Assembly (NCBI RefSeq): GCF_900601905.1
Contig: NZ_UWFA01000175.1
Span: 41,798-105,797, forward strand
Reading direction: 5' to 3'
Length of the DNA stretch: 64,000 nucleotides
Source: Pseudomonas viridiflava
Lineage (GTDB): Bacteria > Pseudomonadota > Gammaproteobacteria > Pseudomonadales > Pseudomonadaceae
Shown: piece after piece, positions 1-9,548 of the stretch
Position numbering within the stretch: position 1 is the first letter of the stretch
How the letters are laid out: each line of letters opens with the position of its first letter
The notes under the pieces: generated by a model
Database searches by the model: none
What the model was told of the DNA's origin: nothing
What the model saw: the letters and a program-made list of their open reading frames with translations, nothing else
Position numbers and translations under genes: made by a program

Positions 1-120
1 CGAGCCCCTTCGCACTATGAATTTAAGTTTTTTATAACTTACCTTTCGCAGAACGCCAGCAAATGGACCAGTTCGACATTCAGCAACCCTATAAAACTAA
101 ACAATTTCTTCATTCAAAAC

Positions 121-1731
121 ATGGTCGCCAGTTTCAAAGCATCACACGCCAGCGGAGGCGACCTAGCTTCAAAAACTATTAGTTACGCCCAATTCACATA
201 CCAGTTGGAAGAAGCTTTTATTCAGCCAGGATTATGGGCGCGGCCATTCGCCGGAATTCTTCCGCACCCGGTAGTCAGGACCACACCGGGACATCGCACC
301 AACTTAACGAAACTGCCTGATGGCACGCTTGTGAAGGAAAAGCTTATCACTCCAATACCTCTAGAGCTTACTGACTCCGAAGCAATTGAAATTATTTTCA
401 AAACCATCAAATCAGATAATAAGCTGGTGCTAGAATGGGCTAACAGAAAGCTAAACGACCTAGAGCGCGCTCAAACATCAAGAAGAATGCTAGCAGGATC
501 AGGAACTCCAATATTTGGTGGCAAAACCAACAGAAATAACGTGAAAGAGGTTGGTATAAATGATTTATGCGCAACATTCGAAAAACTAGGTTTACCACAT
601 ATCAGGGCAGGAGGAAGACAAGTATACGGAAGATCTGAAGGCTGCTCTCTCGCGGCATTGCTGGCAATTCCAACCGCTCAACATTTTTTTGCATTGCAGT
701 TACTTTTAGTCGCCCGCCACCCATGCCTTACTGAATCATTCTTCGACGGCTTCGAACTCTACGATAAAAGAGGAAATCTGTCAGGTCTCCTAGACTTAGA
801 TCCTGACGGCCATCAATTAGTCGGATACAAAGATAGAATGAGCGGGCACCTTAGCGAGCAGGTGATCAAGCTAAACGCAGAGGAAGAAAAGTGGATAAAA
901 TTGATCATTTCCGCAACCGAGCCACTAAGAAACGAACTTAAGAGCATCGGCGATGATTCTTGGAGGTTCTTATTCCTCCGCTGTACACGCTATATTGGCC
1001 TACCCAAGCCCGTAGGTCCGATGAAAACTAACAAACGCAATTATGAACGCAACGATCTTCTGGTTGAATTCCTAAGTATCTCAAAAAAAAGCGAAAAAGA
1101 GACCCGGCAACTACTCTTAAGGCTCTCCGTCACGACATATCGTGCATCCCGCGCTGTGGAGGTATATTTAGACACTAATAGCGTAGAGGCCATGGCAAAA
1201 GCACTCGGCCATACTTCATACAACTCTTCGCTCCTGAGCAGGTATCTTCCAGAACCAATACTTGCATTTTTTCAAACTCGCTGGATCAGATTATTCCAGC
1301 GGGGAATTATTTGCGAAGCCATGAAGCAAAGCCCGTATTTACTACGGGCCGCCCATTTCAAAACCATGAATGAACTTCATACCTTCTTGGAAAACCATGC
1401 GATTCGACCTTTGCCTGCACACCTTCAGACACCAGGATCGCAAGCCAAAACCAGCATCAACAATCAGGAAGAGGAACAGCAGATAATTGTGGCGCTTGAT
1501 ACGGGGATACTCACTGCACTGATATCATTAAAACTAGCTGTTTCTAATGCTCAAGATGTATCAAATTTAAGTGCTAAAGCCCTGTACTGGTCAAGGTTCA
1601 CAGAATTAGTAGTTCAAGAAATAGAGTCAGGTTTCAACAGCGACCTCCAGAAATATCTGAGCAAGGCATACCTTCACGCAGACGCTTCCCAGATGGACTT
1701 GATAATTTATGAAACTACCGCCAGATCTTGA
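121..1731 (+). CDS. Degenerate tyrosine-recombinase-like protein, first gene of recombinase block
   Basis: 536-residue protein. Around residues 355-395 it shows a motif like the C-terminal box of tyrosine recombinases (ALGHTSYNSSLLSRYLPE), preceded by a TYRASRA segment where HxxR normally stands, so the catalytic set looks degenerate. The N-terminal 300 residues are not recognisable to me. It is the first of four overlapping same-strand genes, and its stop lies 23 bases inside the next gene. No clear Shine-Dalgarno is visible before the ATG at 121; the 120 bases upstream are AT-rich and probably hold the promoter. Probably an accessory recombinase subunit that acts with the next three proteins. 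This is inference from context and the motif. Confidence 0.7.
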   Translation: MVASFKASHASGGDLASKTISYAQFTYQLEEAFIQPGLWARPFAGILPHPVVRTTPGHRTNLTKLPDGTLVKEKLITPIPLELTDSEAIEIIFKTIKSDNKLVLEWANRKLNDLERAQTSRRMLAGSGTPIFGGKTNRNNVKEVGINDLCATFEKLGLPHIRAGGRQVYGRSEGCSLAALLAIPTAQHFFALQLLLVARHPCLTESFFDGFELYDKRGNLSGLLDLDPDGHQLVGYKDRMSGHLSEQVIKLNAEEEKWIKLIISATEPLRNELKSIGDDSWRFLFLRCTRYIGLPKPVGPMKTNKRNYERNDLLVEFLSISKKSEKETRQLLLRLSVTTYRASRAVEVYLDTNSVEAMAKALGHTSYNSSLLSRYLPEPILAFFQTRWIRLFQRGIICEAMKQSPYLLRAAHFKTMNELHTFLENHAIRPLPAHLQTPGSQAKTSINNQEEEQQIIVALDTGILTALISLKLAVSNAQDVSNLSAKALYWSRFTELVVQEIESGFNSDLQKYLSKAYLHADASQMDLIIYETTARS

Positions 1732-3808
1732 TTTTTTATCAGTCTTTTTTTTAGATTCTGAAGCTGAGTTTAGGAAGGCAAGTTGGTTGGTAAATGACTT
1801 CGAAAGCGACACTTGGTTAATCAGCTTCGACAAAAAAACACAAAGGGAACTTTGCTGGAAGGTAATTCTAGATGACGGCACCCTTCTAACATCAAGCAAA
1901 CACCGAAAATTGCTAATTGGCCTAAAATTTTATCTGACCTCGAGTACTCGTGACCATTATGGTCACCTTGCAGAAACAAACTCGCAAACGGCAATGCTAA
2001 GACAATTCTATCGGACATGCCATGTGATAGACCTACTTCTAATAAACAGCAAAAGATTACAGATCTCAGCCTATGGCCTCGAGGGGCTTACCGAAGGTAA
2101 CCTTATCGAGATGCTCGAAATAATTTCGTCAAGCTCAACGCTTGAAGATTCGATTTACCAGTGGACCTCCCGACTCCGTAACTATTGTTTGAAAGTATTA
2201 GACCGTGCGGACCCGGCAGCGATTCTGGAAGTTCTTGACGCAAAGCCGCAGATGTCAATTATCTCAACTGAACAATCCGACGCTGACGACCTTGACATAC
2301 CTCATATTTTAATCCCAAAAGTCCGTGCTGCCCTACATCTGAACAACATCTACCACAAGCAGGTAAAACACGGTCTCCAGCCCAATACAGCTTTGATATG
2401 CAAAGAGCTGTATAAAGACACGCTCTGGGGCAAACATCAATTAAAACCAATAAAATCAATCCTCAGCTATAACGAAAATCTCAGTATGATAGGTCGCGAG
2501 TATCCTGCCGCGGCAGTAAAAGGAAACTCTGAAGGTCCGATGAAAGGCCCTACTTTTAAATTATATCGCCGCGCCTTATATAATATAGGGATTTTGCATG
2601 AGTTAAATATTCCTGCTCCTTCTATAGATGCGCTTATCAGAGCGGAGCAATTCTCGCCGAATCTACCACCCGTTGGCCGATTTAGGTCGCTGCCGTCTAG
2701 CATCGTATTTACAGCGCTCCGGCAGGCTATTGAATTTCATTTCGAGTACGGAGAAGAGTTGACCAGGGCATTTTGTCGAATCGCAATTGAATGCAAAAAG
2801 CGCAGCATTTCTCCAAGCGCCTTAACGAGCGAAGAAGTTTGCAATCTGGTCGGAAAAAAATTGCTTGAACTTGGCGTAACCAGACTTTCGCTATCAACAC
2901 GACTCGTAAACTCACATATTTTTGGAGCAAAAATCAAAGGCGAGCCCAGTCGATATTTTGACAGTCTCAGGGCCAACTTTGGACTCTTAGAGTTGATAGC
3001 TATCTACGTAGGAAGCGTTCAGCTAACCACAGGAATACTCATGGCAAGGCGCGTGAGCGAGCTGTACTCGCTTCCCGCGCACGGCTGCCTAGATTTTTCA
3101 GAGTCATATTTGATATTCAAGAATGCCAAGAGTACCCGACACCTTTTTGGCTACCGCCGAGAAGAAGCTCGCCCCATAGAGCCTATCGCGACTGACATGA
3201 TCAAGACCTTGATAAAAATGCAAAAAACCCTTAAAAGGATTGGGTACATAGATGAACTTCAAACACTTTTTTCAACTCCAAACCTCAAAGGCTCAGCCCA
3301 ACTAAATAATTCAAATAAATATACGTTCGACCGCAACCTAGACCTATTTTGTGATTATTTCGAAACACCGTTGAACGCACACGGTGAGCGCCATTATCTG
3401 AGACAACACCAAATAAGGCGTTTTTTCGCGATGCTTTTTTTCTATTGCGGTAGCTTTGCTAAACTCGATACGCTTCAGTGGATGTTAGGCCATACAGACC
3501 CCACGCACGTTTACCGGTACATCACCGAATCCACCAATGGTATCGTGCTCGCTGGGGCAAAGGCTCACTACGTAGCGGAGCAACTGCATCAAGGCAACAT
3601 CGAAAACTTCGTGGCGCTTGCTGACTTTCTCAAGAAAAAATATGGGACTGATAGCTTTGGTCTTATCGACTCGATTGACCTTGAAGATCAGATTCATGAA
3701 TTAATGAATGAGGGCTGGTTAGAGATCGAGCCCGAGTTTTTCACAGATCAAGAGGGTACGAAGTTTAAGGTCGTCGCTCGTCTTATTCTTCCTGGGGAGG
3801 CCATATGA
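1709..3808 (+). CDS. Large tyrosine recombinase (TnpB-like), second gene of block
   Basis: 699-residue protein with recognisable tyrosine-recombinase catalytic motifs in its C-terminal half: ARRVSELYSLP (first Arg), HQIRRFF (HxxR) and LGHTDPTHVYRYI (GH...Tyr nucleophile). The roughly 430-residue N-terminal extension is typical of very long recombinases such as TnpB of Tn554 (630 aa). It overlaps the preceding gene by 23 bases and the next one by 4 (ATGA), which indicates translational coupling. It probably catalyses strand exchange during island excision and integration together with its neighbours. The family name is inferred by eye; the catalytic residues are seen directly. Confidence 0.8.
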   Translation: MKLPPDLDFLSVFFLDSEAEFRKASWLVNDFESDTWLISFDKKTQRELCWKVILDDGTLLTSSKHRKLLIGLKFYLTSSTRDHYGHLAETNSQTAMLRQFYRTCHVIDLLLINSKRLQISAYGLEGLTEGNLIEMLEIISSSSTLEDSIYQWTSRLRNYCLKVLDRADPAAILEVLDAKPQMSIISTEQSDADDLDIPHILIPKVRAALHLNNIYHKQVKHGLQPNTALICKELYKDTLWGKHQLKPIKSILSYNENLSMIGREYPAAAVKGNSEGPMKGPTFKLYRRALYNIGILHELNIPAPSIDALIRAEQFSPNLPPVGRFRSLPSSIVFTALRQAIEFHFEYGEELTRAFCRIAIECKKRSISPSALTSEEVCNLVGKKLLELGVTRLSLSTRLVNSHIFGAKIKGEPSRYFDSLRANFGLLELIAIYVGSVQLTTGILMARRVSELYSLPAHGCLDFSESYLIFKNAKSTRHLFGYRREEARPIEPIATDMIKTLIKMQKTLKRIGYIDELQTLFSTPNLKGSAQLNNSNKYTFDRNLDLFCDYFETPLNAHGERHYLRQHQIRRFFAMLFFYCGSFAKLDTLQWMLGHTDPTHVYRYITESTNGIVLAGAKAHYVAEQLHQGNIENFVALADFLKKKYGTDSFGLIDSIDLEDQIHELMNEGWLEIEPEFFTDQEGTKFKVVARLILPGEAI

Positions 3809-4416
3809 AGAAAACTCCAGCTTTAAACGGCGTAAAAACGCTGCAGGCGTTGCTCACACACATATGTAGACACCCTATCAAATTCACGAAGGACGTTGAG
3901 CTAAGAACCGCTCTAAAAAGTCAGGCAGGTATGGCCTCTCTCAGTCGGGCTGTTGAACTTGAGACGGGGGAGTCATTGACGACGCTCCCGATGAGCTTAA
4001 ATACTTTGAAGACATACGCCAATGAAAACTTGAGCGGTGGCTTTCGGGCACTCAATGACCTGAGAATTGGTGCCTTGGAAAAACTGGATCTCGTAGACAA
4101 ACGAGAAAAACATACAAACAAACGAACTAAATCAGGTCTAAACAGGAAAGTTGAACAGCTGGAACGAGAACTTGAGATGCAACGGCAGACCAATATGATA
4201 CTCATGCGTGCACTTTCCGAGTCTATGCATCAGTTGACCAGCATCGGGGACGCCTCCGACGAAAAGTTGAGGGGTAAGAGAATCCAAAACGCCCTCCAGA
4301 CACTTCGCGCCATCGTCAGCATGGCTAGGCCTCCCTTCAACTTTATCCCGTCTACTACAGAGCCAGCAATGCTATCGTTCGAAATAGCCAACATAGATGA
4401 TTACCGGCGGAAATGA
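3805..4416 (+). CDS. Coiled-coil DNA-binding accessory protein (TnpC-like)
   Basis: 203 residues. The first ~90 residues are basic and may bind DNA. Residues ~105-150 form a clear heptad-rich coiled coil (around KVEQLERELEMQRQTNMIL). There are no catalytic recombinase motifs. It starts in an ATGA overlap with the large recombinase, with a good ribosome site (GGGGAGG) before the ATG, and ends just before the next recombinase. A short coiled-coil protein within a recombinase operon matches the layout of Tn554 TnpC, which helps orient insertion. It would also fit the third component of 'trio' mobile islands. The role is inferred from position and architecture only. Confidence 0.65.
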   Translation: MKKTPALNGVKTLQALLTHICRHPIKFTKDVELRTALKSQAGMASLSRAVELETGESLTTLPMSLNTLKTYANENLSGGFRALNDLRIGALEKLDLVDKREKHTNKRTKSGLNRKVEQLERELEMQRQTNMILMRALSESMHQLTSIGDASDEKLRGKRIQNALQTLRAIVSMARPPFNFIPSTTEPAMLSFEIANIDDYRRK

Positions 4417-4420
4417 AATC

Positions 4421-5854
4421 ATGTCTGACCAAAGTACGCGTAAACTGCACCAGTTAATGGGCGATTTCAGGACGTTTAGCCACTTCTCTGTCGACAGGGT
4501 GAGCACTCGCGACGCCACTAACATTCCATTTATGATCTGGCCGAATGGCTCACCCTGCTTAATTGGTAATTTGTATATACTTTCCCTACTGGATCGTTCA
4601 GGACGAGGCCAGCAGGGTCTTTCTCGAAAAGGAGATAAGGGTGGTTCGATGGGCGATTACGCGTCAAAGCTGGGCCAGTTACTCAGGCGCTGCTATCGGG
4701 ACGGTATAGATCCGATAAACCTGACTGACGGCCGATTTACTGATTACATTGAAGAAATCCGAAAAGAGCCGTCCAACTTCAATCCATCTAAACCCAGAAA
4801 AACCGAAACATCTGTGATCGCGACCGGCAAGGTGTGGTTGAGCTTTTTAGGTTTCGTGGGTAAATTTTATGGATATAATGATTTTGTCTCTACACACGGT
4901 ACCATAAGAGCAAGAGAAGAAAAATTTGTGAAGGCTACACGTACCGGAAAAAAAATTAGTAATACTTCCTTGACTCACCACTCCTTCGGCAAGCCCCATA
5001 GGGAGCACCGTCGAGTACCAATAACTAACGAACAAATTCAGCTTCTAAAGTTAGCAGTTAGGAAGCTCACTGTACCAGCTGCCGTCAAGGTTCGAATGGC
5101 CTGCTTAATTGACCTTCTTACGGACACCGGCGCCAGGCGAACAGAGCTAGCGAACCTGAAAGTTTCCGACGTGCTCTGTGCCATGGAGATGAAACATCCA
5201 CTTCTTCGCCTTGAAACCCTAAAGAGAGAGGAAGGTGCAGAGCGTTACGTTCCAGTCTTTCTCACCGCACTGAAGAAACTTCGCCAATACATCGAAATTG
5301 AACGTCGCAAAATCATGCGAAGCGTTTACAAAGGAGGCAAAGATCATGGATATTTTTTTGTGTCTTCCGCGACCGGCAAGCCTCTCACAAGTTCTGTAAT
5401 ATCCAATGAAATTTTGAAGCTTCGCAGGCTCGCCGGTATCAAGTCCCAAGTAACTCCTCATATGTTTCGTCACGCGTTTATCACAAACCTATTCGTACTA
5501 TTCATTCAGCGGCATCAACTCTCAAACCCTGACGAGTTTCGGCAAGCTTTGCTGGACAGTCGGACTTTCACTGCAGAAATCACCAGCTGGACGGGTCACC
5601 TCGAACCTATGGCGGTGGAGTACTATATAAACCTAGCCTTCCGCGACTTATCCATCTACGGCGAGACCGTGGGATCAGTGCATTTGGTCAGGGCGATCGA
5701 CAAGTACTTTTCTGAAGAGAATGAGTTGCTCTCCATGCTTGAAGAAGGCATGCCAGTGGAGGAATACAAGAATCAACTACTGTCCCTAAGAGACATGGCA
5801 CAGAAGGACTTTGCGATAGCCAAGGAGCGTGGGCCAATGCTAGTCAACAAGTAA
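4421..5854 (+). CDS. Tyrosine recombinase/integrase, last gene of block
   Basis: About 477 residues with a full catalytic set: TDTGARRTELANLK (first Arg), TPHMFRHAF (HxxRH) and TGHLEPMAVEYYINLAF (GH...Tyr). I place the start at 4,421 (MSDQSTRK), because GGCGGAA lies about ten bases upstream and the preceding stop is only four bases away. An in-frame ATG at 4,397 would add eight residues and overlap the previous gene. It is likely the main integrase of the element. The codons and base composition resemble the three genes before it and differ from the core genes to the right. I see no excisionase nearby. Confidence 0.85.
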   Translation: MSDQSTRKLHQLMGDFRTFSHFSVDRVSTRDATNIPFMIWPNGSPCLIGNLYILSLLDRSGRGQQGLSRKGDKGGSMGDYASKLGQLLRRCYRDGIDPINLTDGRFTDYIEEIRKEPSNFNPSKPRKTETSVIATGKVWLSFLGFVGKFYGYNDFVSTHGTIRAREEKFVKATRTGKKISNTSLTHHSFGKPHREHRRVPITNEQIQLLKLAVRKLTVPAAVKVRMACLIDLLTDTGARRTELANLKVSDVLCAMEMKHPLLRLETLKREEGAERYVPVFLTALKKLRQYIEIERRKIMRSVYKGGKDHGYFFVSSATGKPLTSSVISNEILKLRRLAGIKSQVTPHMFRHAFITNLFVLFIQRHQLSNPDEFRQALLDSRTFTAEITSWTGHLEPMAVEYYINLAFRDLSIYGETVGSVHLVRAIDKYFSEENELLSMLEEGMPVEEYKNQLLSLRDMAQKDFAIAKERGPMLVNK

Positions 5855-6257
5855 AGGCCATGCTCTAAAGAGCAACCCAGGTCCCTACCATCGATTTTGC
5901 TACCTTTTAATCGTCTGGCAAAAGCTGGTTCGAGTATTTGCTTTTCAGCTTTAAGTTCACTCCTAGTGATAAGCTCTTGGCAACCAAGAAGGTTATTACG
6001 ATGCTCATTAGTTCGCTGGTAGTCCTTAACGATGCAGTCTGACAACGATCCAGACAGGCGGGGCCTAAAAAGGGTCCTGCATCTGTTTCACGAATGTCAC
6101 TCGCCGGAGAGTCTGGACCACCGCCCGGCTTATTTACTGCCGAGCGCCGTGTGCATGGCAACTAGGCTTGTGATGAATGCTAAACAATGATCCAGGAAAC
6201 TGTCCCGGCGCAAATTATTGATAAGGGGATCCCGACTGCCGGTCTAATGCCGACGTT
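5855..6257. other. Intergenic region after the recombinase block
   Basis: About 400 bases without a supported gene. Just after the last recombinase there is a perfect 14-base palindrome (TGCTCTAAAGAGCA, 5,861-5,874). It has no T-run, so it is not a convincing terminator. I see no other structure that I can name. Confidence 0.5.
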
Positions 6258-6749
6258 ATGACCGCCAAGTTTGCCGACCACCTGCCGTTCAACCTGTCCC
6301 CACACATGATTACGTTGCAGAACGTCATTAAAGGGCTGATCAGCTTACGCAAAGTGCCGAGTGACGAAGCTGTCGAAAGGGGTCAGGGGTTACTGGCCTT
6401 GGTTGGGTTATCCGAGAAGACAGCTACCCCGGCCAAACTATCCGGTGGACAAAAGCGGTGCGTCGCCATTGCTCGTGGCCTGGCAATGGATCCGGAAATA
6501 ATTTTCTTCGACGAGCCGACATCAGCGCTGGACCTGGAACAGAGGGAAGAAGTGCTGAGCGTTATGCTTGAACTGGCCAACGCTGGCATGACCATGCTGG
6601 CAGTGACCCACAAATTGCGCTTCGCCCGTGAAGCAGCTGATCGCATCGTATTTGTGAAGAAAGGTGTAATCGTTAAAGACTGCGTTACTGATGAGTTCTT
6701 TGGAAATGGCAGCGGAGAAATGATTCAGCAGTTTCTTCATCGTTATTGA
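6258..6749 (+). pseudogene. C-terminal fragment of amino-acid-type ABC transporter ATPase
   Basis: 163 residues carrying the second half of an ABC ATPase: the signature LSGGQKRCVAIARG, the Walker B FFDEPTSALD and the H-loop region AVTHKLRFA. The N-terminal part with the Walker A (P-loop) is missing. The frame begins within the Q-loop region, where family members read FNLFPHMT. It resembles GlnQ/HisP-type polar amino-acid importers. No permease or binding-protein gene is present next to it. Without a P-loop it cannot bind ATP normally, so I call it a 5'-truncated remnant. It lies at the edge of a stretch of broken genes that continues to about 10.3 kb. Confidence 0.8.
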
Positions 6750-6767
6750 TAAAGGAAAACGAATTGT

Positions 6768-6866
6768 CACCCGTCGGCACCGCCTGCCGATCAGGGTGGC
6801 AGCCGCATTGAGCCATTTGCCTTCTTAGGGCTCAGACGGCGACCGCTCTAACGGTCTGAATCGCCT
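6768..6866. repeat. Hairpin-containing 99-bp direct repeat, copy A
   Basis: This stretch aligns without gaps to 9,407-9,505, at roughly four of five bases identical. The first 31 bases (6,768-6,798) are nearly the same in both copies and fold into a stem: CACCC and TCGGCA pair with TGCCGA and GGGTG around a CCGCC loop. Two further short hairpins are possible in copy A (TGAGCC with GGCTCA; GACCG with CGGTC). The two copies bracket the aconitase chimera. Confidence 0.7.
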
Positions 6867-7133
6867 CTCCCCGCGATCCCAGTAAGCGCAAATCTACACC
6901 AGAGAAAACCGGATGCAATGCAGCCACCGCACATGGCTGCAATCGGCCAGAAGCGGTCATTGATGGACTTTCGCTCTCCTCGATTACGTGGGCTCAGACG
7001 AGTTCGGTGAAAGCGCATATGCTCCACTACGACTACCGTTTTTACTTTGTTGAGGTCTTCAACTACAAGAGCCGAAGGGCCCACATTGCTGTGGATAGCT
7101 GAGGCGAGCAACCCGCTCAGCATCCCGACCAAA

Positions 7134-7166
7134 GGTGTCCAGATAGACCTCGTCTATCTGGACACC
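7134..7166. repeat. Perfect 15-bp inverted repeat
   Basis: GGTGTCCAGATAGAC at 7,134-7,148 is followed after three bases by its exact reverse complement at 7,152-7,166. There is no T-run on either side. It lies 55 bases downstream of the end of the minus-strand aconitase/citrate-transporter chimera. The rest of 6,867-7,220 holds no supported gene. It could be a terminator-like hairpin or two abutting mobile-element ends. Confidence 0.75.
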
Positions 7167-7220
7167 ATGGCTAACCTCCCAATGGAACTCAGGACGCTCT
7201 GGACACGATGCAAGCCAGCA

Positions 7221-9068
7221 TTACTGAGCGCGGTGGAACGGGAATCCTCCGAACAACACCCCTCCTACCAACAACGCCAGGCTCGCAAGCACTGCCCACT
7301 TCAGGGCAAATTTCTGGTGGTCACCGAGATCTACCTTGGCAAGCGCGACCAAAAGATAGAGCGAGGGCACCAATGGGCTCAGCAAATGCACGGGCTGGCC
7401 AACGATCGATGCGCGGGCAATTTCCAGTGTTGTAAACCCGTAAGTGGTAGCCGTTTGAGCCAGGACCGGCAGAATGCCGAAGTAGAAAGCATCGTTCGAC
7501 ATGAAGAAAGTAAACGGCAAGCTCACCAACGCTGTAAATACCGCGAGGTATGGCCCGAAGCTGTCAGGTATGACATGCAGCAAGCTTTGCGCCATCGCAT
7601 CGACCATGCCGGTGCCCGAAAGAATGCCAGTGAAAATACCAGCGGCAAAAATCACGGACGTTACGGCCAATACGTTCGCGGAGTGTGAAGCAATGCGCTC
7701 CTTCTGTTGCTGCAGATGTGGGTAATTCAAAGTCACGCCGATACCGAAAGCGACCATGAATAGCACTTGAATAGGCATGAGCCCAGCCGCGCCAGCAGGT
7801 TTAGCAGTGACTGGGTACAACTCTTCAAGCTGACCCTTGCTCTTGGCGTAGCCGCCGCTCTTGGCATCCTGAACCATGACCTCATCGAACCGGCGCGCAA
7901 GCCCGGTGAGGTCAACGCGATCCTGAGGACGCTTGGGGCCGGATACACACGGAACAATCTGATCGAGGTTGATCGTGATCACGGTCGAGTAATCAACACT
8001 GCCAGCAGCAGGTGTGCCGAACATGTCCTGGGCTTCAAAGTACTTGCGGATCAGCTCAACCTGCTCAGCACTACGCCCGGTCTGGCGGTAGTAGTCGAGC
8101 GTCTTGTCGTCGACCGGGAAGAAGCCAGTCGTTGCGCCATACTCAGGCGCCATGTTGGCGATAGTTGCACGGTCAGTCGCACTCAGGGAGCTTGCTCCCT
8201 CGCCAAAGAACTCGACAAGCTTGCCGACCACTTTGGCAGCACGCAGCGTCTGGGTGATCTGCAGCACAGCATCTGTCGCCGTGACGCCAGGACGCAGACT
8301 GCCTTTGAGCTCAACCCCGACAACGTCCGGCATCAACATGTAAACAGGCTGACCGAGCATGCCGGCTTCGGCTTCGATACCACCCACACCCCAACCCAGC
8401 ACGCCGATGCCATTGATCATCGTCGTGTGGCTATCGGTGCCCACGAGCGTATCGGGGTATACGACTGAGTCCTTCTCGATCACACCTTGAGCCAGATACT
8501 CCAGATTGATCTGGTGGCAGATACCGATGCCTGGCGGAATGACCTTGAATGTCTCGAACGCTTGCATGCCCCACTTCATCAGCTCATAGCGTTCACGGTT
8601 ACGCTGGAATTCGACCTCCATGTTCTTGCGAAGCGCGCCAGGCACGTTCGAAAACTCTGTCTGTACAGAATGATCTACCACCATGTGAACGGGTACGAGC
8701 GGCTCGATAGCTTTCGGGTTACCACCACGTTTCTTTGCCTGGCTGCGCATGGCGGCCAGGTCGGTCAATAACGGGATGCCCGTGAAGTCCTGAAGAAGGA
8801 CGCGACCGACTACAAACGGAATTTCCCGTTCCCTGCTGCCGTGTGGCTGCCAGTTTGCGAGATCTTCGATATGAGATTGGAGCACCTTGCTGCCATCGCA
8901 GTTGCGCAATACCGACTCCAACAGGATCCGAATCACTACAGGAAGACGGCTCAAGTTCGGATAGGCCGCTGTCTGGAGCGCAGGCAATGAATAGTAGTGG
9001 TGTTCACGGCCATCGGACGTCTTGAACGACCGCAGACTTGTTTTGGAAAGCTTGTTGGCGTCGGTCAT
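7221..9068 (-). CDS. Chimeric ORF: aconitase A N-terminal half fused to citrate transporter (CitMHS) C-terminal half
   Basis: One open frame of ~615 residues joins two unrelated protein families. Residues ~1-410 match AcnA ([44 protein letters not shown]), but the frame stops short of the ITSCTNTSNP region that supplies the Fe-S cysteines. The last ~190 residues match the second half of CitMHS citrate-metal/proton symporters ([43 protein letters not shown]). Enzyme activity is not expected, and half a transporter is unlikely to work. The start at 9,068 follows an AGAGA ribosome site; an upstream ATG lies at 9,092. Most likely a deletion between neighbouring acnA and citM-type genes that happened to keep the frame. 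Confidence 0.85.
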   Translation of the reverse strand: MTDANKLSKTSLRSFKTSDGREHHYYSLPALQTAAYPNLSRLPVVIRILLESVLRNCDGSKVLQSHIEDLANWQPHGSREREIPFVVGRVLLQDFTGIPLLTDLAAMRSQAKKRGGNPKAIEPLVPVHMVVDHSVQTEFSNVPGALRKNMEVEFQRNRERYELMKWGMQAFETFKVIPPGIGICHQINLEYLAQGVIEKDSVVYPDTLVGTDSHTTMINGIGVLGWGVGGIEAEAGMLGQPVYMLMPDVVGVELKGSLRPGVTATDAVLQITQTLRAAKVVGKLVEFFGEGASSLSATDRATIANMAPEYGATTGFFPVDDKTLDYYRQTGRSAEQVELIRKYFEAQDMFGTPAAGSVDYSTVITINLDQIVPCVSGPKRPQDRVDLTGLARRFDEVMVQDAKSGGYAKSKGQLEELYPVTAKPAGAAGLMPIQVLFMVAFGIGVTLNYPHLQQQKERIASHSANVLAVTSVIFAAGIFTGILSGTGMVDAMAQSLLHVIPDSFGPYLAVFTALVSLPFTFFMSNDAFYFGILPVLAQTATTYGFTTLEIARASIVGQPVHLLSPLVPSLYLLVALAKVDLGDHQKFALKWAVLASLALLVGGVLFGGFPFHRAQ

Positions 9069-9103
9069 GTGGTTCTCTCTAGGGCAACTCATCAGGTGTG
9101 CGT

Positions 9104-9409
9104 TTAGAACTGGAACAATTCGGTCGGAGTGTCCACCAGCACTTTTTTTCGGTCAGCGACATCCGGCAGCCAGCGCTCCAGATGCGCCAGCTGGGTTGAA
9201 TTATGCTGAGTGCTTTCATGTTGGATAAAAGGCCAGTCGCTGGCCCAAAGCAGGCGTTCAGGGCCGGAGGCCGATGACAGCAACGGAGCTGCGATGCTCA
9301 CGGCGTTCAGTTCAGCTCTGTCTGTGGCGTGGATGTCGAGTTTGTCGATAAAAGACTCGTACGCTGTATCGGACGCAGGTGTGAGTCTGCGGCTTTCGAT
9401 GAAGGGCAC
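9104..9409 (-). pseudogene. C-terminal fragment of an amidohydrolase (TIM-barrel, amidohydrolase_2 type)
   Basis: About 100 residues. The last 50 match the C-terminus of amidohydrolase_2 family proteins: ERLLWASDWPF, then [23 protein letters not shown]. The catalytic N-terminal metal-binding part is missing. It lies directly upstream of the aconitase/CitMHS chimera on the same strand and abuts the 99-bp repeat copy B. This suggests that a former tricarboxylate-use gene cluster was cut down to remnants here. The exact substrate of the parent enzyme cannot be told. Confidence 0.65.
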
Positions 9410-9505
9410 CCGTCGGCACCGCCTGCCGATTAGGGTGACTGTCGCATTGAGCCGTTTGCATTGTCAGGACTCACGCGACAACCGCTCCCATGTTTTGAAT
9501 CGCCT
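9407..9505. repeat. Hairpin-containing 99-bp direct repeat, copy B
   Basis: Second copy of the element at 6,768-6,866, in the same orientation. The 31-base hairpin at 9,407-9,437 differs from copy A by one base, in an unpaired position. The rest has drifted more, and the second and third hairpins of copy A are poorly kept here. It overlaps the truncated end of the amidohydrolase remnant by a few bases. Confidence 0.7.
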
Positions 9506-9548
9506 TTACCTGTAATACCGCCGAATGCTGCAGATCGATCCGCTAGAC

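Noticed and set aside
1..120. Left end (attL) of the island
   Set aside because: No match to the DEFH codons of hrpB or to the sequence at 47,900-47,930 is seen here, so the end lies outside the window.
6768..6866. Integron attC site
   Set aside because: The hairpin lacks the GTTRRRY/RYYYAAC core sites of attC, and no integron integrase is present.
7047..8468. Plus-strand frames over the aconitase/CitMHS chimera
   Set aside because: They lack any family signal; the minus-strand chimera reads clearly as two known proteins.
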